Below are positions 1 to 5,510 of a stretch of 6,048 nucleotides of DNA, in pieces. Source of the stretch: JBAZOD01 sp041648955 (GTDB taxonomy: Bacteria > Patescibacteriota > Patescibacteriia > Patescibacteriales > JAQTRU01); contig JBAZOD010000059.1 of NCBI GenBank assembly GCA_041648955.1, positions 1 to 6,048 of the forward strand. Direction: 5' to 3'. The first letter of the stretch is position 1. Each line of letters begins with the position of its first letter. A model generated the notes under the pieces. That model saw nothing but the letters and a program-made list of their open reading frames with translations. It did no database searches and had not been told where the DNA came from. A program made the position numbers and the translations under genes.

Positions 1-1057
1 AAATAAACGCGGATAATATGGCACTGCCTCCATAACTAACAAAAGGCAGGGAAATTCCCACCACAGGCAGGATTCCTATGTTCATACCAATATTAGTAAA
101 CATTTGGATAAAAATCAAGCCCACTGCTCCTAAGATGAAGAAAATACCGAAATCATTGTTTATTTTTTTCAGGCTAGTCAGCGCGCGATAGAAAAATATT
201 CCAAAAAATAACATAACCAACAAGACCCCAAGGAATCCTAATTCTTCTGAAATAACTGCAAAAACGAAGTCATTTTGGGCTTCTGGAAGGAATTTGAGCT
301 GAGATTGGGACCCAAAACCTAAACCTCGTCCAGTAAACCCACCGGCGCCAACAGCAATAATCGCCTGCGCCACGTTATATCCTTGGTCTAGGGGTTCAAA
401 AGCAGGGTTTAAAAAAGTTAAAACTCGCTGTTTCTGATAGTCCTTAAACGTAAAAAGCCAAAGGCCGGAAAAAACAGTTGCTAAAATAAGGCTAATGACT
501 AAAAAATGTTTTTTGCCAAAGCCGGCTAGGGCTAGCATTATTAACCAAACAGCAATAAGGATTAAGGCTGAACCGAAGTCTGGCTGCATCAAAGTAAGAA
601 TAGCGAAGGCTATAGTTCCTAATCCAGAGAGAATCAGATGCTTCCATGGCCTTATTTGAAGCGCCATGGCGGAAAAAAATTTTGCTAAAAAAATAATAAG
701 AATAATTTTTACCAGTTCTACCGGCTGAAAATTCATAATGCCGAAATCAAACCAACCCTTCGTGCCCCTGATAGTTTTCCCGAAAAACAAAACTAAAATT
801 AAAATTACTATTCCAAAAATATATAAATAATTGCTTGAATTTTTCAAAAAATGGTAATCAAGAAAAGAGAAAAAAAACAAGAGAAAAATTCCTACACTAA
901 TAAAAAAAACTTGTTTTTTAAAATTAAGAAGATCTACAGTTTCCTGTCCGAGGGCCACACTGTAAATTTCCGCTAAACCAAAACAGGCCAACAAAAAAAC
1001 GGATAAAAATAATATCCAATCAAAATTTTTTAAATATAAATATAATCTTTTAGCCAT
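1..1057 (-). CDS. rodA: RodA-type peptidoglycan glycosyltransferase (SEDS family), 3' end cut off by window
   Basis: I translated this by hand; 352 codons are visible and the 3' end lies beyond base 1, with perhaps 20 residues missing against the usual 370-380. SEDS proteins polymerise lipid II into glycan strands in the membrane, RodA working with a class B PBP during elongation. The product is a multi-pass membrane protein. Family motifs seen are GTKGWF near residue 102, QPVELVK near 111, QPDFGSALI at 158, LPEAQNDFVFAVISEELG at 257-274 and NIGMNIGILPVVGISLPF followed by VSYGGSA from 322. Asp263 in NDFVFA matches the essential aspartate (Asp262 in E. coli RodA). RodA is preferred over FtsW from overall similarity and because no division genes are near, but FtsW is not excluded. 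The ATG at 1057 has an in-frame TAA two codons upstream, so it is the first possible ATG. No Shine-Dalgarno is visible. The gene lies 23 bases after the preceding stop, so it is probably read as the last visible gene of the 2515-1 operon. Confidence 0.93.
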   Translation of the reverse strand, partial: MAKRLYLYLKNFDWILFLSVFLLACFGLAEIYSVALGQETVDLLNFKKQVFFISVGIFLLFFFSFLDYHFLKNSSNYLYIFGIVILILVLFFGKTIRGTKGWFDFGIMNFQPVELVKIILIIFLAKFFSAMALQIRPWKHLILSGLGTIAFAILTLMQPDFGSALILIAVWLIMLALAGFGKKHFLVISLILATVFSGLWLFTFKDYQKQRVLTFLNPAFEPLDQGYNVAQAIIAVGAGGFTGRGLGFGSQSQLKFLPEAQNDFVFAVISEELGFLGVLLVMLFFGIFFYRALTSLKKINNDFGIFFILGAVGLIFIQMFTNIGMNIGILPVVGISLPFVSYGGSAILSAFI

Positions 1058-1080
1058 TGATTATTGCCGTGCAGTTTTAA

Positions 1081-2019
1081 TTATTTTTCCTCACCCACTC
1101 CTCCTTCATATTTAATATAAATATTGTCTTTGAAAATATTTAGATTCGGAATAATCTTGACGCTATTCACACCGCTTAAATTTCCCGGCCAGCTTATTTT
1201 GATATCACGCTTATCTTTTGACATAAATTCCGGCAAAACATACTGATTAACCCCGATAAGAGAATTCCCGTTATAAAAAAAGATATCTAGGGGCACCTCC
1301 CAATAATTAAACGCTGTTTTGTTAGTTGCGGAAAAATTCAGGGAGTTAAAATTTAATTTTTCCGACAGGCCGCTGGCCGCTGCTGGCTTAAAGACTATAT
1401 CATCAAAAATAAAGTCTAAATGTTCATTGCTATAATTATTCCAATCGGAAATTTCACGGGCATTAATTTTTTGCCAGAATAATTCTGTGATTGTCAGACT
1501 GGCCTCTCTCGGCAGATAATTAAAGTTTTTTGCCAAAGCTATCAGACTTTTTGTTTCTCCGGGAAAAATAAAATTTTCTCCGCATTCCACTTCTTGGCCT
1601 TTCTCGTAGAAACAGTATTTAAAAGTTGCCCAATGTTTCGAATTTTGATTTTTTATTTCAGAAACAAAATCATATTTATTTTCATTGCCTCGGAAAATTT
1701 TGACAGGAGAAAAAGAAATATCCTGCGGAGCCAACGCCAGAATATATTCATGACCGATGGTTTTAGTATTTACTAATTGTTCAGCTAAAATATTGTCTTC
1801 GTTCATGCCCTTGGCTATGTAATAAGCAAAACCATAGATAGTATAAGACCAGGAAATAGCCGATATCACGGTCAAAAAAATAATCAAGGCTTTTCTAAGA
1901 TGTTTTTTGTTTTCAAGCAGCCAGAGTCCCATTTCCAATTTATCGGAAGAAGGAGAATCGGGAGCGTTATACCTATTTATATCAATTTCTGGCTGGCTTA
2001 TTTCTTTTTTGTCGTCCAT
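1081..2019 (-). CDS. Uncharacterised single-pass membrane protein with large extracytoplasmic region, next to rodA
   Basis: I do not recognise this 312-residue protein. The first 42 residues are polar and probably cytoplasmic, with basic residues (KKHLRKA) just before one hydrophobic helix at about 44-68, so the rest should face outside. The outer part appears to hold two similar segments. Residues 101-163 contain an N-x5-W motif (NQNSKHW), then FKYCFY and FIFPGETK. Residues 202-277 contain NKTAFNYW, then LDIFFYNG and YVLPE. This pattern resembles small beta-sandwich domains of the FxLYD kind, but that is a visual comparison only. Two cysteines, C136 and C146, are the only ones in the outer region and could pair. 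The gene follows the 2048-2515 gene by 28 bases and precedes rodA by 23, so an operon is likely and an envelope role beside RodA is a reasonable guess. No Shine-Dalgarno is seen; a TATATT eight bases before the ATG might allow a second, nearly leaderless start. Confidence 0.85.
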   Translation of the reverse strand: MDDKKEISQPEIDINRYNAPDSPSSDKLEMGLWLLENKKHLRKALIIFLTVISAISWSYTIYGFAYYIAKGMNEDNILAEQLVNTKTIGHEYILALAPQDISFSPVKIFRGNENKYDFVSEIKNQNSKHWATFKYCFYEKGQEVECGENFIFPGETKSLIALAKNFNYLPREASLTITELFWQKINAREISDWNNYSNEHLDFIFDDIVFKPAAASGLSEKLNFNSLNFSATNKTAFNYWEVPLDIFFYNGNSLIGVNQYVLPEFMSKDKRDIKISWPGNLSGVNSVKIIPNLNIFKDNIYIKYEGGVGEEK

Positions 2020-2047
2020 AATTTGTTAATATAATAGTTTAATTTTA

Positions 2048-2515
2048 TCATATTCGGCCGTTTGACACAAAATTTTTCTTTAACCTTTGATATAAAAAAT
2101 AAAATAGGCCGATGCTTATCAAAATCCTGACAATATGAAAATAAATAACTTGCGATTCGTTTATTTTTATTACTAAGTCGATATTATCCAACGCAAACCA
2201 TCTTTCCATGCTGTCGCTTATTAATTTTCCTCTAGTTAGGCTAGAATAAAGTAAATCCCATAAAACGCTGCCGGAAAAAGCGGCTGACAAAAAAAGTATT
2301 AATGTATTGAGTTTTGGCGCTAAAATAAGTAAAACCGCTAAAGGCAACAAAAATTGGTTCAAAGCCAGCCAAAAAATATGCATATTTTCCATAATCCAGA
2401 CTGGTGTACGATAAGTACTATGTCCCCATAAAGCTGAATCCACAATCGCTCCGGTCATCCAAAAGATCAAAAGCAAAACGAAAATTAGAATTGATTTTTT
2501 TAGTTCTTTTGACAT
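2048..2515 (-). CDS. Uncharacterised four-helix integral membrane protein
   Basis: This is a 155-residue protein of unknown function, starting MSKELKK. Four hydrophobic segments are seen at about 8-29, 46-66, 69-90 and 121-143, with short loops and a basic C-terminal tail (RLKKNF). Acidic and aromatic residues lie in or next to the helices (D26, W86, D87, W106), which could mean a ligand or partner site, but I cannot assign a family. An in-frame ATG 19 codons upstream (2572) is rejected because that start lies in the terminator hairpin of the preceding gene and upstream of the best promoter. The ATG at 2515 sits exactly six bases after an extended -10 element, so the message probably begins at the start codon. 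It is the first gene of the presumed operon with the 1081-2019 gene and rodA. It ends in TGA, and the stop is 28 bases before the next ATG. Confidence 0.82.
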   Translation of the reverse strand: MSKELKKSILIFVLLLIFWMTGAIVDSALWGHSTYRTPVWIMENMHIFWLALNQFLLPLAVLLILAPKLNTLILFLSAAFSGSVLWDLLYSSLTRGKLISDSMERWFALDNIDLVIKINESQVIYFHIVRILISIGLFYFLYQRLKKNFVSNGRI

Positions 2516-2521
2516 ATTAAA

Positions 2522-2530
2522 ATTATAACA
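2522..2530 (-). promoter_or_regulatory. Extended -10 promoter placed for a leaderless mRNA
   Basis: On the minus strand TGTTATAAT is a perfect extended -10 element (TG-n-TATAAT). The hexamer ends at 2522 and six bases (TTTAAT) separate it from the ATG at 2515, so the usual start point of transcription is the A of the start codon itself. The -35 region is poor (TTTCCT at 2550-2545 with 17 spacing), as is common for extended -10 promoters. There is no Shine-Dalgarno before this ATG. It lies directly after the terminator of the epimerase gene, which supports an independent transcription unit. Confidence 0.7.
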
Positions 2531-2563
2531 TAATTTTACTTTCCAGGAAAATATCACCTTAAC

Positions 2564-2598
2564 AAAAAACACCTCCGAATATTCGGAGGCGCTTTTTT
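2564..2598 (-). terminator. Rho-independent terminator after the epimerase gene
   Basis: A perfect 18-base inverted repeat (CCTCCGAA-TA-TTCGGAGG, 2572-2589) is flanked by six A on the left and six T on the right. Read on the minus strand, the stem is followed by TG and six T (2569-2564), right after the epimerase stop at 2608. The symmetry would allow action in both directions, but no plus-strand gene approaches it. It closely resembles the terminator at 4539-4573. Confidence 0.88.
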
Positions 2599-2607
2599 AT
2601 TTTAAAA

Positions 2608-3546
2608 TTATTTTAACCCCATTGATTTAATTGTTTCTTCCAGCCCTTCTTTAAATTTCGTTTTTACGGCAAAATCCAAAATTTCCTGTGCCCGAGAAAT
2701 ATCAGCCATAGAGTGCTTTACTTCCCCTGTTCTTTCTGGCTGGAATTCTGGTTCTATATTTTTACCCAATATCTCATTTATGGCTTTTATCAAATCTAGC
2801 AAAGTATATCTTTCGCCGCAGGCGATATTCATAACTTGGCCAGAAGCTTTTTCGGCTGTACAAGCTGCGATGTTTGCTGCCACGTTGTTGGCAACAAAAG
2901 TAAAATCCCTGGAATTTGTGCCATCTCCGTAGATTGTTGGTCTTTTGTTTTCACTTATCAATTTAATGAATTTAGGGATCACAGCGCTATATTCGGAACT
3001 TGGGTCCTGATTAGGGCCGAAGACATTGAAATACCTTAAGGCGACCGTTTCTAAGCCGTATAATTGATGATACAGCTGGCAATAACGTTCGCCAGCATAT
3101 TTTGTTAAAGCATAGGGAGATAGAGGAGAAACCGACATCTCTTCGTGCTTAGGAAGAGTCGGATCATTTCCGTAGATAGAAGATGAGGAAGCAAAAACTA
3201 CTCTTTTTATTCCAAATTCTTTAGCGGCTTCTAAAATATTCAAAGTACCCAGAGTATTAACTTCGTTAACGCCCATAGGGTCTTTTATGGAACGAGGCAC
3301 GGATGGCAAAGCGCCCTGGTGCAAAATAAAATCAACGCCCTCGCAGGCCTTTTTCACAGTCTCTAAATCCCTTAAATCCCCTTCCACTAATTCAAAATTA
3401 GGATTATTTTTAAATCCTTCTACATTTTCTCTTTTGCCGGTGGAGAAATTATCCAAAATTCTGACTTTTTCCCCTCTGGCCAAAAGCTCTTTGGCGATAT
3501 TGGAACCGATAAAACCGGCTCCGCCAGTAATTAAATATTTAGACAT
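2608..3546 (-). CDS. NAD-dependent sugar-nucleotide epimerase (GalE/WbpP-like, SDR family)
   Basis: This 312-residue extended short-chain dehydrogenase/reductase probably converts UDP-glucose or UDP-N-acetylglucosamine to the C4 epimer in the cytoplasm, supplying surface-glycan synthesis. The NAD-binding loop GGAGFIGS is at 8-15, the acidic end of strand two is D32 (ILDNFSTG), and GDLRD is at 56-60. The catalytic set is SSS at 121-123 with YALTK (Y145, K149). RYFNVFGPNQDP at 171-182, SRDF at 212-215 and ERTGEVKHSMADISRA at 271-286 are typical of this group. The stretch ALPSVPRSIKDP followed by SSSIYG, and the FNVFGPNQDPSSEYSAVIP segment, resemble WbpP-type UDP-GlcNAc 4-epimerases more than classical GalE, and the protein is shorter than E. 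coli GalE (338). Substrate is therefore uncertain, and no symbol is given. It stands between its own promoter and terminator, beside a GT2-like gene. There is no Shine-Dalgarno before the ATG. Confidence 0.93.
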   Translation of the reverse strand: MSKYLITGGAGFIGSNIAKELLARGEKVRILDNFSTGKRENVEGFKNNPNFELVEGDLRDLETVKKACEGVDFILHQGALPSVPRSIKDPMGVNEVNTLGTLNILEAAKEFGIKRVVFASSSSIYGNDPTLPKHEEMSVSPLSPYALTKYAGERYCQLYHQLYGLETVALRYFNVFGPNQDPSSEYSAVIPKFIKLISENKRPTIYGDGTNSRDFTFVANNVAANIAACTAEKASGQVMNIACGERYTLLDLIKAINEILGKNIEPEFQPERTGEVKHSMADISRAQEILDFAVKTKFKEGLEETIKSMGLK

Positions 3547-3571
3547 ATTTTATTATTTTTATATATATTAC

Positions 3572-3600
3572 AATCTAACATCTTGAACTATAAAAATCAA
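3572..3600 (-). promoter_or_regulatory. Probable promoter of the epimerase gene
   Basis: TTGATT (3600-3595) and TAGATT (3577-3572) are separated by 17 bases, and TGT just before the -10 makes it an extended form. The predicted start near 3565 leaves a leader of about 19 bases made of A and T only, without a Shine-Dalgarno. The -35 begins immediately after the T-run of the upstream gene's terminator. Both hexamers match the consensus at four of six positions, so confidence is moderate. Confidence 0.45.
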
Positions 3601-3601
3601 G

Positions 3602-3632
3602 AAAAAGGGGGAAGAAAATTTTTCTCCCCCTT
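3602..3632 (-). terminator. Rho-independent terminator after the glycosyltransferase gene
   Basis: On the minus strand AAGGGGGAGAAAA is followed by TTTTCTTCCCCCTT, a long near-perfect hairpin (3605-3632) with five G-C pairs near its base, then a run of T to 3602. It lies 18 bases past the TAG stop of the glycosyltransferase gene. Confidence 0.85.
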
Positions 3633-3650
3633 GTTTATATCTCTTGTATC

Positions 3651-4433
3651 CTATCGGCAGCCAAGTTCTTTGGCTACATCGATCATGCATCTGGCCCGCT
3701 CCTGCTGAGCCGTAATTTTTTCTGGTCCGCGATTTTCAACCCAGGGCTTGGACCAGCCCCCGAACATGAAATCAACCGTTTCGGGATTGAATTTCGCCGC
3801 CAATAACATGGCGAGCAGATCGAACCCCCAAGTCGCGGGCTTGTTGAATTTGTCCTGGAAGATATCCAGTCCCTTCTTCAGACTCGGAAAAATCTCTCTC
3901 AGAAAATCCGCTCCGAAAGCTTGATAGCCTAGAGGAAATTTCTGATTATAAATAGAGAGAACAACTTCGATATTTATCGGCGAAAGGTTGGCGCAAAATT
4001 CGACCATGATTCTCATAATGTCTTTCTGCATGGGGCGGTTTTCTCCGCCTGTCCAATACCAGACAGGCAAAAAAATAGCCCGAGCGGAGGAGCGGAGAAA
4101 AGAATCAACAATGGAAATAATTTTCCAGGGGTCATGCTCCTGACAATCCAGGCGAATAATAATATCCGGAGGCATCTCCAGCGCCAAAACCGCTTCATAT
4201 CCGTCGACCAAGGTTGTCGCCAAGCCGAGATTCTTTTTGTGCTTAACGAGTACATCTACCTCTTCCATAACTTCCGGAAGATGAAGCGCGCCGTCGTTAA
4301 GCAAAAAATGGGAAAAATCGACTCCTAGCGCAGCGAGTTCTGCGCGTACTTCGTCCATGCCATTAATAAATTTCACAATCATCTCTGCCGTTTCGTTGTA
4401 AACCGGCGTTATCGCTACGACTTTAATACTCAT
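3651..4433 (-). CDS. GT2-like family glycosyltransferase
   Basis: This 260-residue soluble protein has the start of a GT-A fold. VVAITPVYNE is at 5-14, LLNDGA at 44-49 replaces the usual DDGS, and KNLGLATTLVDGYEAVLA follows from 67 as in dolichol-phosphate-mannose-synthase-like enzymes. The metal-site segment reads LDCQEHDPWKI at 95-105; compared with the usual DADxQHDP it seems one residue short and lacks the second aspartate. The C-terminal half, from FLPVWYWTGGENRP to GGWSKPWVENRGPEK, is not one I recognise, and there are no membrane helices. It likely transfers a sugar from a nucleotide donor, with unknown acceptor. Base composition differs from its neighbours: 3661-3900 counts to 123 G or C of 240 (51%), against 97 of 240 (40%) at 2641-2880 in the epimerase. 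With its own strong promoter, strong Shine-Dalgarno and terminator it looks like a self-contained, possibly transferred unit. The ATG at 4433 is fixed by the ribosome site. Confidence 0.85.
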   Translation of the reverse strand: MSIKVVAITPVYNETAEMIVKFINGMDEVRAELAALGVDFSHFLLNDGALHLPEVMEEVDVLVKHKKNLGLATTLVDGYEAVLALEMPPDIIIRLDCQEHDPWKIISIVDSFLRSSARAIFLPVWYWTGGENRPMQKDIMRIMVEFCANLSPINIEVVLSIYNQKFPLGYQAFGADFLREIFPSLKKGLDIFQDKFNKPATWGFDLLAMLLAAKFNPETVDFMFGGWSKPWVENRGPEKITAQQERARCMIDVAKELGCR

Positions 4434-4437
4434 GTTG

Positions 4438-4447
4438 CCACCTCTTT
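4438..4447 (-). promoter_or_regulatory. Strong Shine-Dalgarno site of the glycosyltransferase gene
   Basis: AAAGAGGTGG on the minus strand places GAGG seven bases before the ATG at 4433. It decides the start and contrasts with the epimerase and rodA-operon genes, which lack such a site. Confidence 0.85.
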
Positions 4448-4498
4448 GTTACTGGTTGTAGTATAACGAACAAACAGGCCATTTTAGACCATCAAAAT

Positions 4499-4527
4499 AA
4501 AATAGCATATTATTACAATATTGTCAA
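4499..4527 (-). promoter_or_regulatory. Near-consensus sigma-70 promoter of the glycosyltransferase gene
   Basis: TTGACA (4527-4522) is a perfect -35. After a 17-base spacer comes TATTTT (4504-4499), and the spacer ends in TGC, which gives an extended -10. The predicted start near 4492 leaves a leader of about 58 bases ending in the Shine-Dalgarno site. It lies just after the terminator of the upstream zinc-ribbon gene. Confidence 0.75.
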
Positions 4528-4538
4528 TTAGCCCAAAC

Positions 4539-4573
4539 AAAAAACACCTCTGAAATATTCAGAGGTGTTTTTT
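4539..4573 (-). terminator. Rho-independent terminator after the CxxC protein gene
   Basis: CACCTCTGAA (4545-4554) pairs perfectly with TTCAGAGGTG (4558-4567) around a three-base loop, with six A on the left and six T on the right. Read on the minus strand the stem ends in TTTTTT at 4544-4539. It starts nine bases past the stop of the gene ending at 4583. It could act in both directions. Confidence 0.9.
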
Positions 4574-4582
4574 CGCTTTATC

Positions 4583-5164
4583 TTATTTTTTCTTTTTGGC
4601 TTTAATTTTTTTTGGAACCGTTTTTGCTTTTGGCTTAACTTTTACTTCTTTTTTTACTTTTGGCGCTTCTGTTTTTTTCGGAGTTTCTGCTTTTTTTGGC
4701 ATTTCTTTTGGGGTATTTGGCGCTAATAAATTCAAAATTTTATCAAGTTTAGAAATTATTATTTCCATTTGTCTATTAGATTGTTCGGGAGCTTTAGCTT
4801 TAGGACCGGCATTATCCCCTTTTCCAAAACATTGGCTGCAATAAACAGGTTTGTCTCCAGTCGGCCTAAAAGGCACTTCGCAGTGTTGTCCGCATTTATC
4901 ACAGATTGCCGGAAACATTTTTTTCTCGCCAAAACTTGGCCTCCTGGAATCGTCTCTGCTTTTATTTTTGAAACAATCACTGCAATAAACAGGCTTGTCT
5001 CCAGTCGGCCTAAAAGGCACTTCGCAATCTCTTCCGCATTCACTGCAAATCGCTTTGTGCATTTCCGGTCTTTCATCTCTGTCTCTAAATCCTCCGCCCT
5101 TATTGCTGAACCCGCGATCACGTTTAAATTTTCCCCCATCTCCGCTTCGTTTAAAATTTCCCAT
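4583..5164 (-). CDS. Basic protein with two CxxC-x17-CxxC zinc-ribbon-like repeats
   Basis: This is a 193-residue protein with four parts. Residues 1-34 are rich in Gly, Arg, Lys and Asp (RGG-like). Two repeats follow, with C40, C43, C61, C64 and C88, C91, C109, C112, each with CEVPFRPTGDKPVYC inside and an extra Cys (C47, C95). Residues 131-148 (RQMEIIISKLDKILNLLA) form a short amphipathic helix that may self-associate. The tail from 153 is Lys, Pro and Ala rich, much like histone-like tails. The spacing fits the CxxC-x17-CxxC putative zinc-binding domain that I recall as common in Patescibacteria. Nucleic-acid binding is inferred from the charge and zinc motifs; the role is unknown. The two repeats are nearly identical in DNA as well. 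No Shine-Dalgarno is seen before the ATG at 5164, and the next in-frame Met (residue 35) would cut off the N-terminal basic part, so the first ATG is kept. It is a single-gene unit with its own terminator. Confidence 0.88.
   Translation of the reverse strand: MGNFKRSGDGGKFKRDRGFSNKGGGFRDRDERPEMHKAICSECGRDCEVPFRPTGDKPVYCSDCFKNKSRDDSRRPSFGEKKMFPAICDKCGQHCEVPFRPTGDKPVYCSQCFGKGDNAGPKAKAPEQSNRQMEIIISKLDKILNLLAPNTPKEMPKKAETPKKTEAPKVKKEVKVKPKAKTVPKKIKAKKKK
4837..5026 (-). repeat. Two direct DNA repeats encoding the CxxC domains (144-base offset)
   Basis: The 46-base segments at 4837-4882 and 4981-5026 differ at only one position (T against C at 4850 and 4994). The offset of 144 bases equals 48 codons, so the frame is kept. 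Outside this core the copies diverge quickly. This is an internal gene duplication, recent or kept uniform by conversion. Confidence 0.9.
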
Positions 5165-5198
5165 ATTTTTGGTATTAATTATTTTTTTAGCTAATTAG

Positions 5199-5227
5199 AT
5201 TCTATCTCCAAACCTAATAAAAAGCAA
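5199..5227 (-). promoter_or_regulatory. Possible promoter of the CxxC protein gene
   Basis: TTGCTT (5227-5222) and TAGAAT (5204-5199) are 17 bases apart. The -10 matches the consensus at five of six positions, the -35 at three. The predicted start near 5192 gives a leader of about 28 bases, nearly all A and T and without a Shine-Dalgarno. It follows directly on the terminator at 5241-5268. Confidence 0.4.
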
Positions 5228-5240
5228 TGGCAGACAAAAT

Positions 5241-5268
5241 AAAAAAACTCGCCTCAACAAAGACGAGT
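5241..5268 (-). terminator. Rho-independent terminator overlapping the end of the DUF1858-like gene
   Basis: On the minus strand ACTCGTCT (5268-5261) pairs with AGGCGAGT (5254-5247), eight pairs including one G-U, around the loop TTGTTG, then six T (5246-5241). The first arm and loop are coding: they hold the last codons (Thr-Arg-Leu-Cys) and most of the TGA stop, so a ribosome finishing translation would cover the hairpin. Confidence 0.85.
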
Positions 5269-5499
5269 TTCGCCCATAAAAAATAAAATATCCGGTAACT
5301 GATTAAGGTCACTCAAAAGTTGCGGAAGTTTCGTCTCTTTGCCCTTCAAATGAGCCGCATATCCGAGCTGATGTGATGTCCCCGGACAGCATATTCTTTC
5401 TGTGTTATCGCAAAGAACAGCGTCCATTAATTCCCCTGCCCCTTTTCCTTTTTGTGCAATAATTTCACCGATAGTCATCTCGGCAGTGATAGTAATCAT
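5254..5499 (-). CDS. Short cysteine-rich DUF1858-like protein
   Basis: This 81-residue protein begins MITITAEMTIGEIIAQ, like the start of DUF1858 / hybrid-cluster-associated disulfide proteins, which have a short helical domain with a redox-type cysteine pair. The later part CCPGTSHQLGYAAHLKGKE and then LPQLLSDLNQL aligns with their usual CxGCP...ETLEEAAxxHG...LLxxLN pattern. The cysteines differ: C37 and C38 are adjacent where the family normally has CxGC, C30 lies seven residues earlier, and a fourth cysteine (C81) ends the protein. A redox or metal role is likely but unproven, and the family call is by eye. It follows a flavodoxin-like gene by 42 bases with no terminator between, so the two are probably co-transcribed. 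The start at 5499 is fixed by a very strong Shine-Dalgarno site; a later ATG (residue 8) has none. The stop TGA lies inside the terminator hairpin. Confidence 0.75.
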   Translation of the reverse strand: MITITAEMTIGEIIAQKGKGAGELMDAVLCDNTERICCPGTSHQLGYAAHLKGKETKLPQLLSDLNQLPDILFFMGETRLC

Positions 5500-5503
5500 T
5501 TTT

Positions 5504-5510
5504 CCTCCTC
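5504..5510 (-). promoter_or_regulatory. Strong Shine-Dalgarno site of the DUF1858-like gene
   Basis: GAGGAGG on the minus strand ends four bases before the ATG at 5499. This is a full match to the core anti-Shine-Dalgarno sequence and the strongest ribosome site in the window; it implies high or efficient translation of this small protein. Confidence 0.88.

Noticed and set aside
2516..2572. Longer N-terminal start (ATG at 2572) for the four-helix membrane protein
   Set aside because: The start codon lies at the edge of the epimerase terminator stem and upstream of the best promoter; the next ATG at 2515 gives a normal Lys-rich N-terminus before helix one.
3287..3586. 99-codon open frame on the plus strand
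   Set aside because: It is antisense to the N-terminal Rossmann part of the epimerase, with no promoter or ribosome site of its own.
4013..4255. 80-codon minus-strand frame within the glycosyltransferase gene
   Set aside because: It is an alternative frame of a gene with recognisable GT2 motifs, Shine-Dalgarno site and promoter.
4759..5139. 126-codon open frame on the minus strand
   Set aside because: It is a shifted frame of the CxxC gene; its repeats come from the same DNA duplication and it has no ribosome site.
4769..5194. 141-codon open frame on the plus strand
   Set aside because: It is antisense to the CxxC repeat gene, whose Cys pattern is clearly real; the plus-strand protein only mirrors its duplicated DNA.
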